A stretch of 64,000 nucleotides of DNA from SZUA-36 sp963801195 (GCA_963801195.1 CAWDDX010000007.1:1612001-1676000); one strand, 5' to 3'. Positions 50,222-60,258 are shown, numbered from the stretch's first letter. Program-made: numbers and translations. Notes: generated by a model not told the origin, from the sequence alone.

Positions 50222-53200
50222 ATGTCAAGTTTAGTTCGCAATGCACTGTTTATACTATTAATTTTAACATCTACCTTGGCTGTTTCTGCCGAAAAAGATG
50301 AAAAGCCGAAACCGGGTCTCAACGAGGCGAGCCTCAAAGGACTCGAGTGGCGCAGCGTGGGTCCCGCCCTGATGGCCGGGCGGATTGCGGATATCGCCGT
50401 CAACCCGCGAGACCGCAGCCAGTGGTATATCGGTGCAGGTAGCGGCGGCGTATGGAAAACGGACAACCGCGGCACCACCTGGGAACCCGTATTCGATTCA
50501 GAGGGGTCCTATTCCATCGGCTGCGTCAGCATCGACCCCAATGACACCGAAACGGTTTGGGTCGGCACCGGTGAAAATGTCAGCGGTCGTCACGTAGGTT
50601 ACGGCGACGGTGTCTACAGGAGCCTGGACGGCGGGAAATCCTGGACAAACATGGGTCTGAAAAACTCCCAGCACATCGGCAAAATCGTCATCGATCCGCG
50701 CGACTCAGACGTGGTTTATGTCGCCGCACAGGGGCCATTGTGGTCGGCCGGTGGTGACCGTGGCTTGTACAAGTCTGTCGATGGCGGAAAAACATGGGAC
50801 CTCATTCTTTCGGCCGGTAAATATACCGGCGCCAATGAAGTCCGCCTCGATCCGCGCAATCCGGACGTCATCTACGCCACCCTGCACCAACGTTTCCGGA
50901 ACGTTGCCGCGCTGATGGATGGAGGACCCGAATCGGGCATTTACAAGTCAATCGATGGCGGTCGCAACTGGCGCGAACTGACCAATGGCATCCCCACGGA
51001 AGACAAGGGCAAAATCGGCCTGAGCATCTCGCCGGTCAATCCCGATGTCGTTTACGCGACCATCGAACTGGCGCAGCGAACCGGTGGCCTGTGGCGCTCT
51101 ACCGACGCGGGCGCAAGCTGGGAAAAACGCAGCGATGAGGTATACAGCGGCACTGGGCCGCATTACTACCAGGAGATTTATGCCAGCCCGTTTGATGTCG
51201 ATACCCTTTACCAGGTAGCGCCCGACCTGTACAAAACCGTGGACGGCGGCAAGACGATGAAGGCGCTCGAAAACAAAACGGTACACACGGATTACCACGC
51301 GGTGGTTTTTGACCCGGATGACCCGGACTACCTGCTGGTCGGCAACGATGGCGGTTTGTACGAATCTTTTGATGCCGGGGAGCACTGGAAATTTTTCGAC
51401 AACATGCCGATTACGCAGTTTTACAAGGTCACCGTCGACTACGACGAACCCTTCTACAATATTTATGGCGGCACCCAGGACAACAACAGCCAGGGTGGGC
51501 CATCGCGCACTGACAATGTCCACGGCATCCGCAACAGCGACTGGTTCGTTACCCTGTTCGCCGACGGCTACCAGTCGGCGGCTGACCCGACCGACCCGGA
51601 TATCATCTATGCCGAATGGCAGGAAGGCAACCTGATGCGCTTCGACCGCAAGACCGGTGAGATTGTCTATATCCAGCCACAACCCGCTGCCGGGGAGGAA
51701 ACCGAGCGTTTTAACTGGGACGCCCCCATCCTGATCAGTCCGCATCGTTCCGAACGGCTTTACTACGCCAGCCAACGCGTCTGGCGTAGCGAAGACCGCG
51801 GAGACAGCTGGACCCCGATATCCGGTGACCTCAGCCATGCCCGCGACCGCATGGCACTACCGATGATGGACCGGGTATGGAGCTACGACTCGGCATGGGA
51901 CCTGATGGCCATGTCCAGGTACGGCACCATCACCTCGCTTGCCGAATCACCGGTCGTTGAGGGTCTGTTGTATGCGGGCACCGATGACGGCCGTATCCAG
52001 GTCAGCGAAGACGGCGGTGCAAACTGGCGCGCGATCGACAAGCTGCCGGGTGTTCCGGACGGTTTTTTTGTCAATGACATCAAGGCCGACCTGTTCAACG
52101 CCGATACCGTCTATGTGGTCGTAGACAACCACAAGTCGGGCGATTTTTCACCGTATATCCTGATGAGTCCGAACCGCGGCAAGAACTGGAACAACATCGG
52201 TAAAGGTCTGCCCGAACGCCACTTGGCATGGCGCCTGGTGCAAGACCACGTCAAACCGGAGTTGCTGTTTGCCGCCACCGAATTCGGTGTCTTTTTCACT
52301 GTCGACAATGTTACCTGGACCAAGTTGTCCGGTGGTACGCCGAATGTCGCTTTCCGTGACCTGGCCATCCAGAAACGTGAAAACGACCTCGTGGGTGCGA
52401 GTTTCGGCCGCAGTTTTTTCGTTCTCGACGACTACACGCCGTTACGCAGCGTAACTGCCAAAAACCTGGCCTCTGATACGATGCTGTTCCCGGTGCGTGA
52501 TGCCTTGTGGTATCTGCAGCGCATGCCGCTGGGTGAGTTCAGGACGGGCAGCAAGGCCTCGCAGGGTGATACCTATTATGTTGCCGACAACCCGCCATTC
52601 GGTGCCATGATTACCTATTACCTTCCCAGGGATATCCAGACGGCCAGGGAGAAGCGGCGCGAAAATGAGAAGGAGATCGAGAAACAGGGCGGGGATACAC
52701 CCTACCCCGGCTGGGATGCGTTGCGCGCTGAGGCGGTCGAAGAAGAACCCGCTGTTATCCTGACGGTGATTGACGGTAACGGTGAAGTGATCCGCAAGCT
52801 GGAAGGTCCGGCCAAGGCCGGTTTCCACAGGGTCGCATGGGATCTGCGCTACCCGGAATCGAGTCCGTGGACGGATAAACCGGGCGAGAACTACATTGTT
52901 TTCTCAGGGCCACTGGTGGCGCCAGGTGATTACACGGTCAGCCTCGCGACACGGCTTAACGGCGTCATCACCGAAACCGGTCTGCAAACCGGCATCCACG
53001 TGAAGTTGATGCGCCAGAACAGTTTGGCAACGGCCGCCCCGGCCGAGGTGGTGGCGTTTGCAAAGCAGCTTGACAACCTGATGCGTCAAAGCGACGGGGC
53101 TGCCGCCGCGATGAAAAACCTGTTGACCGAGTTGGCCGCGGTCAAGCAAACCCTGCAAAGATCTGATGCACCCAGCGCGTTAAGGGCACGCGTGCGGTCC

Positions 53201-53506
53201 ATGGAACTCGAAGTGATGAGCCTGCAAGTGAAACTGTCCGGGGATGAAAAACGTGACCTGGCCGGTGACCCGGGACTGGTCAGCGTCAGCCAGCGTGTCA
53301 GTGTTGCCCGCATGGGTACCGCGTTCTCAAGTTACGGCCCAACTCCCACGCACGTGCAAAGCCTGGAAATTGGAGAGCAGGAATTCAGCGACATCAAGAC
53401 GGCGCTTAAAAACATATTCGATAACGAATTACCCGCACTACGCAAGGCACTGGACGAAGCGGGTGTGCCCTGGACGCCCGGTCGGGGTGTGCCCGCCATC
53501 GATTAA
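50222..53506 (+). CDS. exported BNR/sortilin-type beta-propeller protein, about 1,094 residues
   Basis: A large secreted protein with a signal peptide (residues 1-23, VSA-EKD) and at least eight BNR/Asp-box repeats (SxDxGxxW-like: KTDNRGTTWEPV, RSLDGGKSWTNM, KSVDGGKTWDLI, KSIDGGRNWREL, RSTDAGASWEKR, RSEDRGDSWTPI, VSEDGGANWRAI). These build two stacked propellers over residues 40-760. A beta-rich region and a helical C-terminus follow. Relatives are annotated as glycosyl hydrolase or sialidase-like, often without sialidase activity; many are found in marine heterotrophs. The AAGGAGAT favours the second of two tandem ATGs (50222). Confidence 0.86.
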   Translation: MSSLVRNALFILLILTSTLAVSAEKDEKPKPGLNEASLKGLEWRSVGPALMAGRIADIAVNPRDRSQWYIGAGSGGVWKTDNRGTTWEPVFDSEGSYSIGCVSIDPNDTETVWVGTGENVSGRHVGYGDGVYRSLDGGKSWTNMGLKNSQHIGKIVIDPRDSDVVYVAAQGPLWSAGGDRGLYKSVDGGKTWDLILSAGKYTGANEVRLDPRNPDVIYATLHQRFRNVAALMDGGPESGIYKSIDGGRNWRELTNGIPTEDKGKIGLSISPVNPDVVYATIELAQRTGGLWRSTDAGASWEKRSDEVYSGTGPHYYQEIYASPFDVDTLYQVAPDLYKTVDGGKTMKALENKTVHTDYHAVVFDPDDPDYLLVGNDGGLYESFDAGEHWKFFDNMPITQFYKVTVDYDEPFYNIYGGTQDNNSQGGPSRTDNVHGIRNSDWFVTLFADGYQSAADPTDPDIIYAEWQEGNLMRFDRKTGEIVYIQPQPAAGEETERFNWDAPILISPHRSERLYYASQRVWRSEDRGDSWTPISGDLSHARDRMALPMMDRVWSYDSAWDLMAMSRYGTITSLAESPVVEGLLYAGTDDGRIQVSEDGGANWRAIDKLPGVPDGFFVNDIKADLFNADTVYVVVDNHKSGDFSPYILMSPNRGKNWNNIGKGLPERHLAWRLVQDHVKPELLFAATEFGVFFTVDNVTWTKLSGGTPNVAFRDLAIQKRENDLVGASFGRSFFVLDDYTPLRSVTAKNLASDTMLFPVRDALWYLQRMPLGEFRTGSKASQGDTYYVADNPPFGAMITYYLPRDIQTAREKRRENEKEIEKQGGDTPYPGWDALRAEAVEEEPAVILTVIDGNGEVIRKLEGPAKAGFHRVAWDLRYPESSPWTDKPGENYIVFSGPLVAPGDYTVSLATRLNGVITETGLQTGIHVKLMRQNSLATAAPAEVVAFAKQLDNLMRQSDGAAAAMKNLLTELAAVKQTLQRSDAPSALRARVRSMELEVMSLQVKLSGDEKRDLAGDPGLVSVSQRVSVARMGTAFSSYGPTPTHVQSLEIGEQEFSDIKTALKNIFDNELPALRKALDEAGVPWTPGRGVPAID

Positions 53507-53517
53507 AAGACCAGGCC

Positions 53518-53543
53518 GGGGCCAGAGACTTTACTCCGGCCCC
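53518..53543 (+). terminator. GC-rich hairpin after the BNR gene
   Basis: GGGGCCAGAG and CTCCGGCCCC pair (one A/C mismatch) across loop ACTTTA, 11 bases after the stop codon. There is no U-tract, so it is only a possible terminator. Confidence 0.45.
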
Positions 53544-53749
53544 CGCCCGGTTTGATCGGCAGTGTCTGCCGCTGGCCCGTTAATGTGCGTTGCCGCCATA
53601 ATTATTGCTATTAAAACTTTCCACGATTTGATATAACGACTCCCCCACCAGTGGACCGGCTTTCAGTAGCAGCGCAGCGGATTGGGACAGGGCACTTAAA
53701 CCCTCATTACAACGGGTATTTATCCACTAACTACCGGGTCAGAAACCTT

Positions 53750-55156
53750 ATGAAGAAATCCTATTTTGACCTCATCGATCAGACCTACTACTTCCCCCAG
53801 GAAGGGTTTGATCTTCGTAATGGATCGCTGACTTTTCACGGTGTTTCACTGGAATACCTGATTGAAAAATACGGCACGCCATTCCGTTTTATCTACCTGC
53901 CGAAAATTGGCGACCAGATCAAGAAAGCACGCAACCTGTTTAATCGGGCGATCAAGAAAAACGATTACAAGGGGCGCTATTTTTACTGTTATTGCACCAA
54001 GTGCAATCATTTCGCACACGTCATCAACGAGGCGCTCAAACACGGCGTTCACCTCGAGACATCCTCATCATTCGACATCGACCTGATCCTCGACCTGTAC
54101 CGCGATGGAAAAATCGACACGGATATCTCCATTGTCAACAACGGTTACAAGACAAACGATTACCTGCGAAAAATCGTCGGTCTTTATGAAATGGGCTTCG
54201 AAAACGTCCTGGTCGTGCTCGACTCCAAGAACGAATTGACAAAACTGGAGGAAGTCGCGGGTGATCACATCATCAAGGTCGGTATGCGCCTGGCCATCCA
54301 GGAAGAACCGCAATCGCCCTATCACACCTCGAGACTGGGTATCAGCGGCAGCGAGATCGAGGAATTTTTCGAAGAAAGAATCAAGGACAACAAGCGTGTC
54401 GAACTGAAAATGCTGCATTTTTTCGTCGACTCCGGTATCAGGGATAACCTGTACTTCTGGGGGGAATTCCAGCGCGCGCTCGAACTTTACATCTCATTGA
54501 AAAAACAGAGCGCGACACTCGGCGCGTTCAACATCGGTGGTGGACTGCCAATCAGGAACAACCTCGGGTTTGAATATAATTACGAATACATGATCAGCGA
54601 GATCATCAAAAACATCAAAAGCGCCTGCGTGGCTGAAAAAGTACCCGACCCGGACATCTACACCGAGTTCGGCAAGTACACCGTGGGCGAAAGCGGCGCG
54701 ATCATCTTTGAGGTCCTGGAGCAGAAGCAACAGAACGATACCGAGTGCTGGTACCTGATCAACAACAGCCTGATGAACACCATTCCGGACGCCTGGTCCA
54801 TCAATGAGAAATTCATCCTGTTGCCGATCAACAAGTGGCAGAACGAGTATATGCGCGCCCACATTGGCGGCATCAGTTGCGATCACTCGGATTACTACAA
54901 CTCGGAAGATCTTAACCAGGACGTACTGTTACCGGCTTATGATGAAGACGATGAAACGCCGCTATACCTCGGGTTTTTCCACACCGGCGCCTACCAGGAT
55001 GCGATCAGCGGTTACGGCGGGATCAAGCACTGCCTGATTCCAGCACCCAAGCACGTCATCATCGACAAGGACAAGAAGGGTAATATCGTGGATTACATGT
55101 ACCGTGCGGAGCAATCGGTCGGGGATATGTTCAATATACTGGGTTATGACAAGTGA
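53750..55156 (+). CDS. speA: arginine decarboxylase, alanine-racemase-fold (Bacteroidetes-like biosynthetic type)
   Basis: A 468-residue PLP-dependent group IV decarboxylase that should make agmatine from arginine. The PLP lysine is Lys84 in YCYCTKCNHF. LETSSSFDIDLI, LKMLHFFVDSGI, FNIGGGLPI (phosphate loop) and YTEFGKYTVGESGA are present, and ISCDHSDYY precedes GFFHTGAYQD, which provides the second-subunit residues. It follows the short, SpeA-like arginine decarboxylases common in Bacteroidetes over its full length, not the 630-residue E. coli SpeA. The ATG at 53750 gives the family N-terminus (KKSYFDLIDQTYYFPQEGF). The neighbouring deoxyhypusine-synthase-like gene suggests polyamine synthesis. 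Confidence 0.9.
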   Translation: MKKSYFDLIDQTYYFPQEGFDLRNGSLTFHGVSLEYLIEKYGTPFRFIYLPKIGDQIKKARNLFNRAIKKNDYKGRYFYCYCTKCNHFAHVINEALKHGVHLETSSSFDIDLILDLYRDGKIDTDISIVNNGYKTNDYLRKIVGLYEMGFENVLVVLDSKNELTKLEEVAGDHIIKVGMRLAIQEEPQSPYHTSRLGISGSEIEEFFEERIKDNKRVELKMLHFFVDSGIRDNLYFWGEFQRALELYISLKKQSATLGAFNIGGGLPIRNNLGFEYNYEYMISEIIKNIKSACVAEKVPDPDIYTEFGKYTVGESGAIIFEVLEQKQQNDTECWYLINNSLMNTIPDAWSINEKFILLPINKWQNEYMRAHIGGISCDHSDYYNSEDLNQDVLLPAYDEDDETPLYLGFFHTGAYQDAISGYGGIKHCLIPAPKHVIIDKDKKGNIVDYMYRAEQSVGDMFNILGYDK

Positions 55157-55269
55157 GTTTTTCCGGAGACCGGACAAGCGCGCTTTTATGTAGAAGTGGA
55201 TGGCGGATTTGCACCATGTCCGGCCACTGTTTTTGACGGATAACTACTAGGCTGCAAGTTTAAAAGGCG

Positions 55270-56247
55270 ATGGATAAATCAGCAAAAATCAAGGATTTCA
55301 TGCTTGAGCACTTCAGGCATTTCAATGCCGCCGCGTTGGTCGACGCCGCGCGCGGATATGAGAAGCACCTGTCGGAAGGCAAGAAGATGCTCATTTCACT
55401 CGCAGGCGCCATGAGCACGGCCGAGCTGGGCAGGTCACTGGCCGAGATGATCCGCCAGGACAAGGTGCAGATCATTTCGTGCACCGGCGCCAACCTCGAA
55501 GAGGACATCATGAACCTGGTCGCCCATTCGCACTACAAACGGGTGCCCAATTACCGCGACCTGACACCCGAGCAGGAATGGGGCTTGCTGGAGCAGGGCC
55601 TCAATCGGGTCACGGATACCTGTATCCCCGAACACGAGGCCTTCCGGCGCATCCAGGCCCACATCCATGATATCTGGAAAACCGCGGAGGACGCGGGAGA
55701 ACGCTATTTTCCGCACGAATTCATGTACAAACTGCTGCTGTCCGGCGTCATGGAACAGTATTATGAAATCGATCCAAAAAACAGCTGGATGCTGGCAGCA
55801 GCGGAAAAGAACCTGCCCATCATCGTACCGGGCTGGGAAGACTCCACGATGGGCAATATTTTCGCATCGTATTGCCTGAAGGGTGAGCTCAAACCCTCGA
55901 CCACCAGGAGCGGCATCGAGTACATGACCTTCCTCGCCGAGTGGTACACACAAGAGGCGACCGACCTGGGTGTCGGTTTTTTCCAGATTGGTGGTGGTAT
56001 CGCCGGCGACTTTCCGATCTGCGTAGTGCCCATGCTCTACCAGGATATGGAAAGGACGGACACCCCGTTCTGGAGTTATTTTTGCCAGATCAGCGATTCG
56101 ACGACCAGCTACGGTTCATACTCCGGTGCGGTCCCAAATGAGAAAATCACCTGGGGCAAACTCGGTATTGACACGCCCAAGTACATCATCGAGTCAGACG
56201 CCACCATTGTCGCACCACTGATATTCGCCTATCTGCTGAACTGGTAA
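55270..56247 (+). CDS. deoxyhypusine-synthase-like protein
   Basis: A 325-residue bacterial homologue of deoxyhypusine synthase, an NAD-dependent aminobutyl transferase. ISLAGAMSTAELGRSLAEMI and IISCTGANLEEDIMNLVAHSHY match the NAD-binding region. FQIGGGIAGDF and SGAVPNEKITWGKLGID carry the catalytic lysine (Lys297, equivalent to the enzyme-intermediate Lys of the human enzyme). Bacteria lack eIF5A, so such proteins are thought to act on free amines, for example in spermidine or homospermidine synthesis. It lies 113 bp after the arginine decarboxylase, which could supply agmatine or putrescine precursors. Confidence 0.88.
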   Translation: MDKSAKIKDFMLEHFRHFNAAALVDAARGYEKHLSEGKKMLISLAGAMSTAELGRSLAEMIRQDKVQIISCTGANLEEDIMNLVAHSHYKRVPNYRDLTPEQEWGLLEQGLNRVTDTCIPEHEAFRRIQAHIHDIWKTAEDAGERYFPHEFMYKLLLSGVMEQYYEIDPKNSWMLAAAEKNLPIIVPGWEDSTMGNIFASYCLKGELKPSTTRSGIEYMTFLAEWYTQEATDLGVGFFQIGGGIAGDFPICVVPMLYQDMERTDTPFWSYFCQISDSTTSYGSYSGAVPNEKITWGKLGIDTPKYIIESDATIVAPLIFAYLLNW

Positions 56248-56258
56248 TCCTTGCTCGC

Positions 56259-57884
56259 GTGAGCAGTCCCGTTCCAAGCACCATCCGCATTGGCCGCCGT
56301 TACCGGGCCAACCGCCTGGATGGGCGCTATGATGCCGTGGTGATAGGCTCCGGTATCGGCGGCCTGACGACGGCCGCGCTGCTCAGCGAACTCGGCTGGA
56401 AAGTCTGCGTGCTTGAGCAGCACTACACCGCCGGGGGCTACACGCACTCCTACGACCGCAACGGTTACGAGTGGGATGTCGGCGTACATTATATCGGCGA
56501 TGTCGGTGCTGAAACCCGCACACGGAAGATGTTCGATTTTCTTTCCGGCGGCAAGCTCAAATGGGCGCCGATGGACGATGAATATGACCGTTTTTATATC
56601 GGCGACAAGGTATTTTCCGCGATCGCCGGCAAACAACAGTTTCGTGAGAACCTGCTCGCCCGGTTCCCCGCCGAGGCAAAGGCCATAGACCGCTATATGG
56701 ACCTGCTCAACCAGGTGGGCAAGGCGCTGACGGTCTACAGCGTGAATAAGCTTCTGAGACCCTGGCAGCGTTTTATCGCCTGGCCGCTCCTGAAGCTAAA
56801 GACGCCATCGCTGCTGTTCCGGAACACCTACGAAGTATTGAGCGAACTGACACGGGACGAGAATCTCATCGCGGTACTGTGCGGCCAGTGGGGTGACATG
56901 GGCCTGCCGCCGAAACGTTCGGCGTTCCTGGTTCACGCAATGATTGCCCGTCACTACATGTACGGTGGTTTCTACCCCATCGGCGGCAGCTGGAACATCG
57001 CCGAGACGATCATTCCAAAAATCCGGAAGAGCGGCGGTGAGGTCTTCACCTACGCACGGGTCAAACGCATCCTGCTCGAGGACCAACGGGTCAGCGGTGT
57101 CGAAATGGCCGGCGGTCACCGCATTAATTGCAGCCATGTGATCTCATCAGCGGGTATCGATAATACCTTTGGCAATCTGCTTCCAGTTGCAGCGGTGAAA
57201 AGCGCCGGATACCAACACCTGCTAAAGCGCGTCAAACCAAGTATGGCACACCTGGGTGTTTACATTGGTCTGAAAGAAACCGCCGCGGCGCTGGGGTTGC
57301 CCAAAACCAATTTCTGGATTTATCCGGGTCATGATTTTGACGCTGCCGTCGATGCCTTTATGAATGACCCGCAGGCGCCCTTCCCCGTGGTTTATATTTC
57401 GTTTCCTTCGGCCAAGGATCCGGACTATGTACGCAGGCGGCCCGGCACCGCGACCATCGAAATCGTTGCACCGGCGCCGTTTGAATGGTTTAAGAAGTGG
57501 CAGGGCAGCAGCTGGGGCAAACGTGGTGAAGATTACGATGCCTTCAAGGCGGAGCTTGGCAAACGCCTGCTGCAGCATCTCTATGAAAAATTGCCGCAAC
57601 TAAAAGGCAAAGTCGATTACTACGAGGTATCGACCCCGCTTTCCACCGATCATTTCTGCGCTTACCGGCACGGCGAACTGTACGGCCTCGATCACGACCC
57701 GCTGCGTCTCCGGCAAACCTGGCTGGGGCCGCGCACACGTTTCAGGGGTTTGTGGCTGACCGGCCAGGATGTCCTGACCTGTGGTGTCACCGGCGCGATG
57801 ATGGCCGGTCTGTTAACCACCTCCTCGATCATCGGCATGCGGCAATCCGTATCGCTGTTTAAGCGAATATTCAGGGCCTGTTGA
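56259..57884 (+). CDS. FAD-dependent oxidoreductase, RetSat/carotenoid-isomerase (phytoene desaturase) superfamily
   Basis: A 541-residue flavoprotein. AVVIGSGIGGLTTAALLSELGWKV is the dinucleotide-binding motif, followed by LEQHYTAGGYTHSY and WDVGVHYIGDV, as in retinol saturase and CrtISO. The C-terminal LWLTGQDVLTCGVTGAMMAGL closes the FAD site. It could saturate, desaturate or isomerise a polyene or other lipid. It starts at GTG 56259, 11 bases after the deoxyhypusine-synthase-like gene, so it appears to share its operon, although no substrate link to polyamines is evident. Confidence 0.85.
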   Translation: MSSPVPSTIRIGRRYRANRLDGRYDAVVIGSGIGGLTTAALLSELGWKVCVLEQHYTAGGYTHSYDRNGYEWDVGVHYIGDVGAETRTRKMFDFLSGGKLKWAPMDDEYDRFYIGDKVFSAIAGKQQFRENLLARFPAEAKAIDRYMDLLNQVGKALTVYSVNKLLRPWQRFIAWPLLKLKTPSLLFRNTYEVLSELTRDENLIAVLCGQWGDMGLPPKRSAFLVHAMIARHYMYGGFYPIGGSWNIAETIIPKIRKSGGEVFTYARVKRILLEDQRVSGVEMAGGHRINCSHVISSAGIDNTFGNLLPVAAVKSAGYQHLLKRVKPSMAHLGVYIGLKETAAALGLPKTNFWIYPGHDFDAAVDAFMNDPQAPFPVVYISFPSAKDPDYVRRRPGTATIEIVAPAPFEWFKKWQGSSWGKRGEDYDAFKAELGKRLLQHLYEKLPQLKGKVDYYEVSTPLSTDHFCAYRHGELYGLDHDPLRLRQTWLGPRTRFRGLWLTGQDVLTCGVTGAMMAGLLTTSSIIGMRQSVSLFKRIFRAC

Positions 57885-57904
57885 CAGGCCAATTGAAAAA
57901 ACGG

Positions 57905-58930
57905 CTACGAAGGGTAGTCTTCACACCAGCGCGTAATCACCGAAACCCAATGCTCATGGTCATTCAGACACGGGATCAGGGTCAGGGATTCACCCCCGGC
58001 GGCCTTGAATGTCTCCGCGCCCTGCAGGGCGATCTCCTCCAGCGTTTCGAGGCAGTCGGTGACAAATGCCGGACACATCACGAGCAGTCGCCTGACGCCA
58101 TTGTGTGCGAGTTTTTCCAGCGTATCGACGGTGCTCGGCTCCAGCCATTTCGCCCTGCCCAGCCTGGATTGGAAGGCGACCGAGTACTGGTCCGGTTTGA
58201 GACCCGCCTTTTCCACGAAACGCTCCGTGGTGCGCAACACCTGGAATCGGTAACAGGTGGCGTGGGCGGGTGAAGCCACCTGGCAGCAGTCGGCACTTTT
58301 CAAACAATGTGCACCGGTCGGATCGGCCTTTGTCAGGTGTAATTCCGGCAAGCCGTGATAACTGAACAGCACATGATCGAAATTGTTGTCCTCGTTGATC
58401 CACGGCGAGGTGCTGGACAGCAATGCGTCGATGTAGGCAGGCTCCTCGTAGAACGGTTGCATGACGCTCAGCTTCACTTTCAAACCGTGCCGGGCGATGA
58501 CGCTTTTTGCCTCCTCGACCGAGGTTTTGACAGTGCTCTCAGCGTAGTGGGGATAAAGCGGCACCAGCAGTATTTCACCGATGCCGTCCTGTTTTGCCAG
58601 GTGCAGCAATTGTGACTCGATCGACGGATTGCCATAACGCATGGCCATGGCCACGGGTACGTTGGTTTTCTTTCTGACCGCCTCGAGCAGGCGCTGCGAC
58701 AACACCACCAAAGGCGAGCCCTCCTCCCACCAGATGCTGCGGTAAGCGTGCGCCGACGCTTTGGGCCGGGTCGGTAAAACCAACAGGCTCACGATCAGGC
58801 GTCTGAGCAGCCAGGGCAACTGGATGACGTAGGGGTCCATCAGGAACTGGTTAAGGTAGCGCCGCACCGCTGAAACTTCGGTGCTGTCGGGCGATCCCAG
58901 GTTGGTCAAAAGTACGGCTCTATTTCCCAT
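57905..58930 (-). CDS. hemH: ferrochelatase
   Basis: A 341-residue enzyme that inserts iron(II) into protoporphyrin IX, the last step of haem synthesis. AVLLTNLGSPDS, RYLNQFLMDPYVIQLPW, GSPLVVLSQ, LVPLYPHYAESTVKT, LFSYHGLPELHL (catalytic His) and VAFQSRLGRAKWLEPSTVDTL are canonical. A cysteine-rich stretch, HCLKSADCCQ with a later TCYRFQ, sits after the catalytic His; most relatives have two of these cysteines. It is encoded alone and converges on the FAD-oxidoreductase gene. Confidence 0.95.
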   Translation of the reverse strand: MGNRAVLLTNLGSPDSTEVSAVRRYLNQFLMDPYVIQLPWLLRRLIVSLLVLPTRPKASAHAYRSIWWEEGSPLVVLSQRLLEAVRKKTNVPVAMAMRYGNPSIESQLLHLAKQDGIGEILLVPLYPHYAESTVKTSVEEAKSVIARHGLKVKLSVMQPFYEEPAYIDALLSSTSPWINEDNNFDHVLFSYHGLPELHLTKADPTGAHCLKSADCCQVASPAHATCYRFQVLRTTERFVEKAGLKPDQYSVAFQSRLGRAKWLEPSTVDTLEKLAHNGVRRLLVMCPAFVTDCLETLEEIALQGAETFKAAGGESLTLIPCLNDHEHWVSVITRWCEDYPS

Positions 58931-59037
58931 CGGCGTATTGTATTCCCGTGTCGGTCCTTGTGTTTCGATGACTCTGGCAATTTGCCTGCGCGATCATAGC
59001 GGAATTTATACCCGCACACATGGCCGGCTGCCGTTCA

Positions 59038-59352
59038 TCAGGAAACCAGCTTCAGGCCAATGATGCCCGCGATGATCAGGCACAGGCACAATACACGCAG
59101 GAACTCGCGTGACTCGCCAAAAAGGACTATACCCAGTATCGCCACCCCGACCGCACCGATTCCGGTCCACACCGCATACGCCGTGCCCACCGGAATGGTT
59201 TTCATCGCCATGGCCAACAACCAGATACTGAATGCCATCGCCACCGCTGTTAACAGCGATGGCACGGGCTTGCTGAATCCGTCCGAATACTTGAGCCCTA
59301 CGGCCCAGCCGATCTCGAACAGGCCGGCAATAGTCAGAAAAACCCAGGACAT
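59038..59352 (-). CDS. gdx: SMR-family guanidinium exporter (Gdx, formerly SugE)
   Basis: A 104-residue, four-helix transporter that works as an antiparallel dimer. MSWVFLTIAGLFEIGWAVGLKYSDGFS has the essential Glu13, and AMKTIPVGTAYAVWTGIGAVGVAILGI is the Gdx/SugE (not Qac) signature. It should exchange guanidinium for protons. No guanidine riboswitch is apparent ahead of it, because it follows the DJ-1-like gene by only 12 bases and probably shares its transcript. Confidence 0.92.
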   Translation of the reverse strand: MSWVFLTIAGLFEIGWAVGLKYSDGFSKPVPSLLTAVAMAFSIWLLAMAMKTIPVGTAYAVWTGIGAVGVAILGIVLFGESREFLRVLCLCLIIAGIIGLKLVS

Positions 59353-59364
59353 AGTCGTTCCCCG

Positions 59365-60066
59365 TCAGTGTTTGTTTATTCCCGCATGCTTTCCTCTCGC
59401 CAGCACCACTCGCGCAGCTTCCCCGGATGAGGCCGGGTTCTGGCCCGTCACCAGGTTGCCATCGGTGACAACATACGGATGCCAATCGGAAGACTTGGAA
59501 TAGTTTCCACCAAGCGCCTGCAACTCATCTTCCAGTAAAAAGGGTACAACATCTGTCAACTCGACCGTCGCTTCTTCGCTGTTGCTGAACCCGGTGACTG
59601 ACTTCCCCTCGACCAGCGGCGAACCGTCGGCCGCCACGGTATGCCGGAATACGGCAGGCGCGTGGCACACGGCAGCAACCGTTTTGCCCGCCGCGGCCAT
59701 CACCTCGATCAGGGCGATCGAGTTCCGGTTCTCGGCCAGGTCCCACAGCGGGCCATGGCCTCCGGGGTAAAACACAGCATCGTAATCATCCGGCGAAACA
59801 GCCGAAAGTTCCAGGCTGTTGGCCAGTGCGGCCTGGGCCTCGAGGTCGTCTTTAAACCGCCGCGTGGCATCGGTTTGAAAATCAGGCTCATCGCTCTTGG
59901 GGTCCAGCGGTGGCTGCCCACCCAAGGGCGAGGCGATGGTGATTTCAACGTCGGCGTCTTTGAAAACGTAATACGGCGCCGCGAATTCCTCCAGCCAAAA
60001 GCCGGTTTTCAAACCCGTGCTTCCCAGTTGACTGTGCGAGGTGAGTACCATGAGTATCTTCATCAT
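59365..60066 (-). CDS. DJ-1/PfpI superfamily protein (Hsp31-like glyoxalase III / protein deglycase type)
   Basis: A 233-residue class I glutamine-amidotransferase-fold protein. ASPLGGQPPLDPKS, VFYPGGHGPLWDL and the nucleophile elbow AAVCHAPAVF (catalytic Cys, adjacent His) define the HchA-like subgroup. Members detoxify methylglyoxal or repair glycated molecules. AGGAAATT precedes tandem ATGs at 60066 and 60063; either could start translation. It is cotranscribed with gdx. Confidence 0.87.
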   Translation of the reverse strand: MMKILMVLTSHSQLGSTGLKTGFWLEEFAAPYYVFKDADVEITIASPLGGQPPLDPKSDEPDFQTDATRRFKDDLEAQAALANSLELSAVSPDDYDAVFYPGGHGPLWDLAENRNSIALIEVMAAAGKTVAAVCHAPAVFRHTVAADGSPLVEGKSVTGFSNSEEATVELTDVVPFLLEDELQALGGNYSKSSDWHPYVVTDGNLVTGQNPASSGEAARVVLARGKHAGINKH

Positions 60067-60258
60067 AATTTCCTGTGTTCTATTTCAAAGTGGTCATCCG
60101 GGACAGAGCCAGGACATTCCATCCGGCCATGCCGTCGCCCGGCGTCTGGACTTTTTGATCTTGGGGTTCAACGCTCCGTTTTCACGCTAGACCGGGTATA
60201 TTTTTTAAACCTCGACATCGCCGGCCCCTTACGCATTGCGCATGCTGACCCGATTTCC

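Noticed and set aside
50222..53506. Calling the BNR protein a sialidase
   Set aside because: Asp-box repeats alone build propellers of many functions; the catalytic arginine triad and the RIP-type motif of sialidases are not evident.
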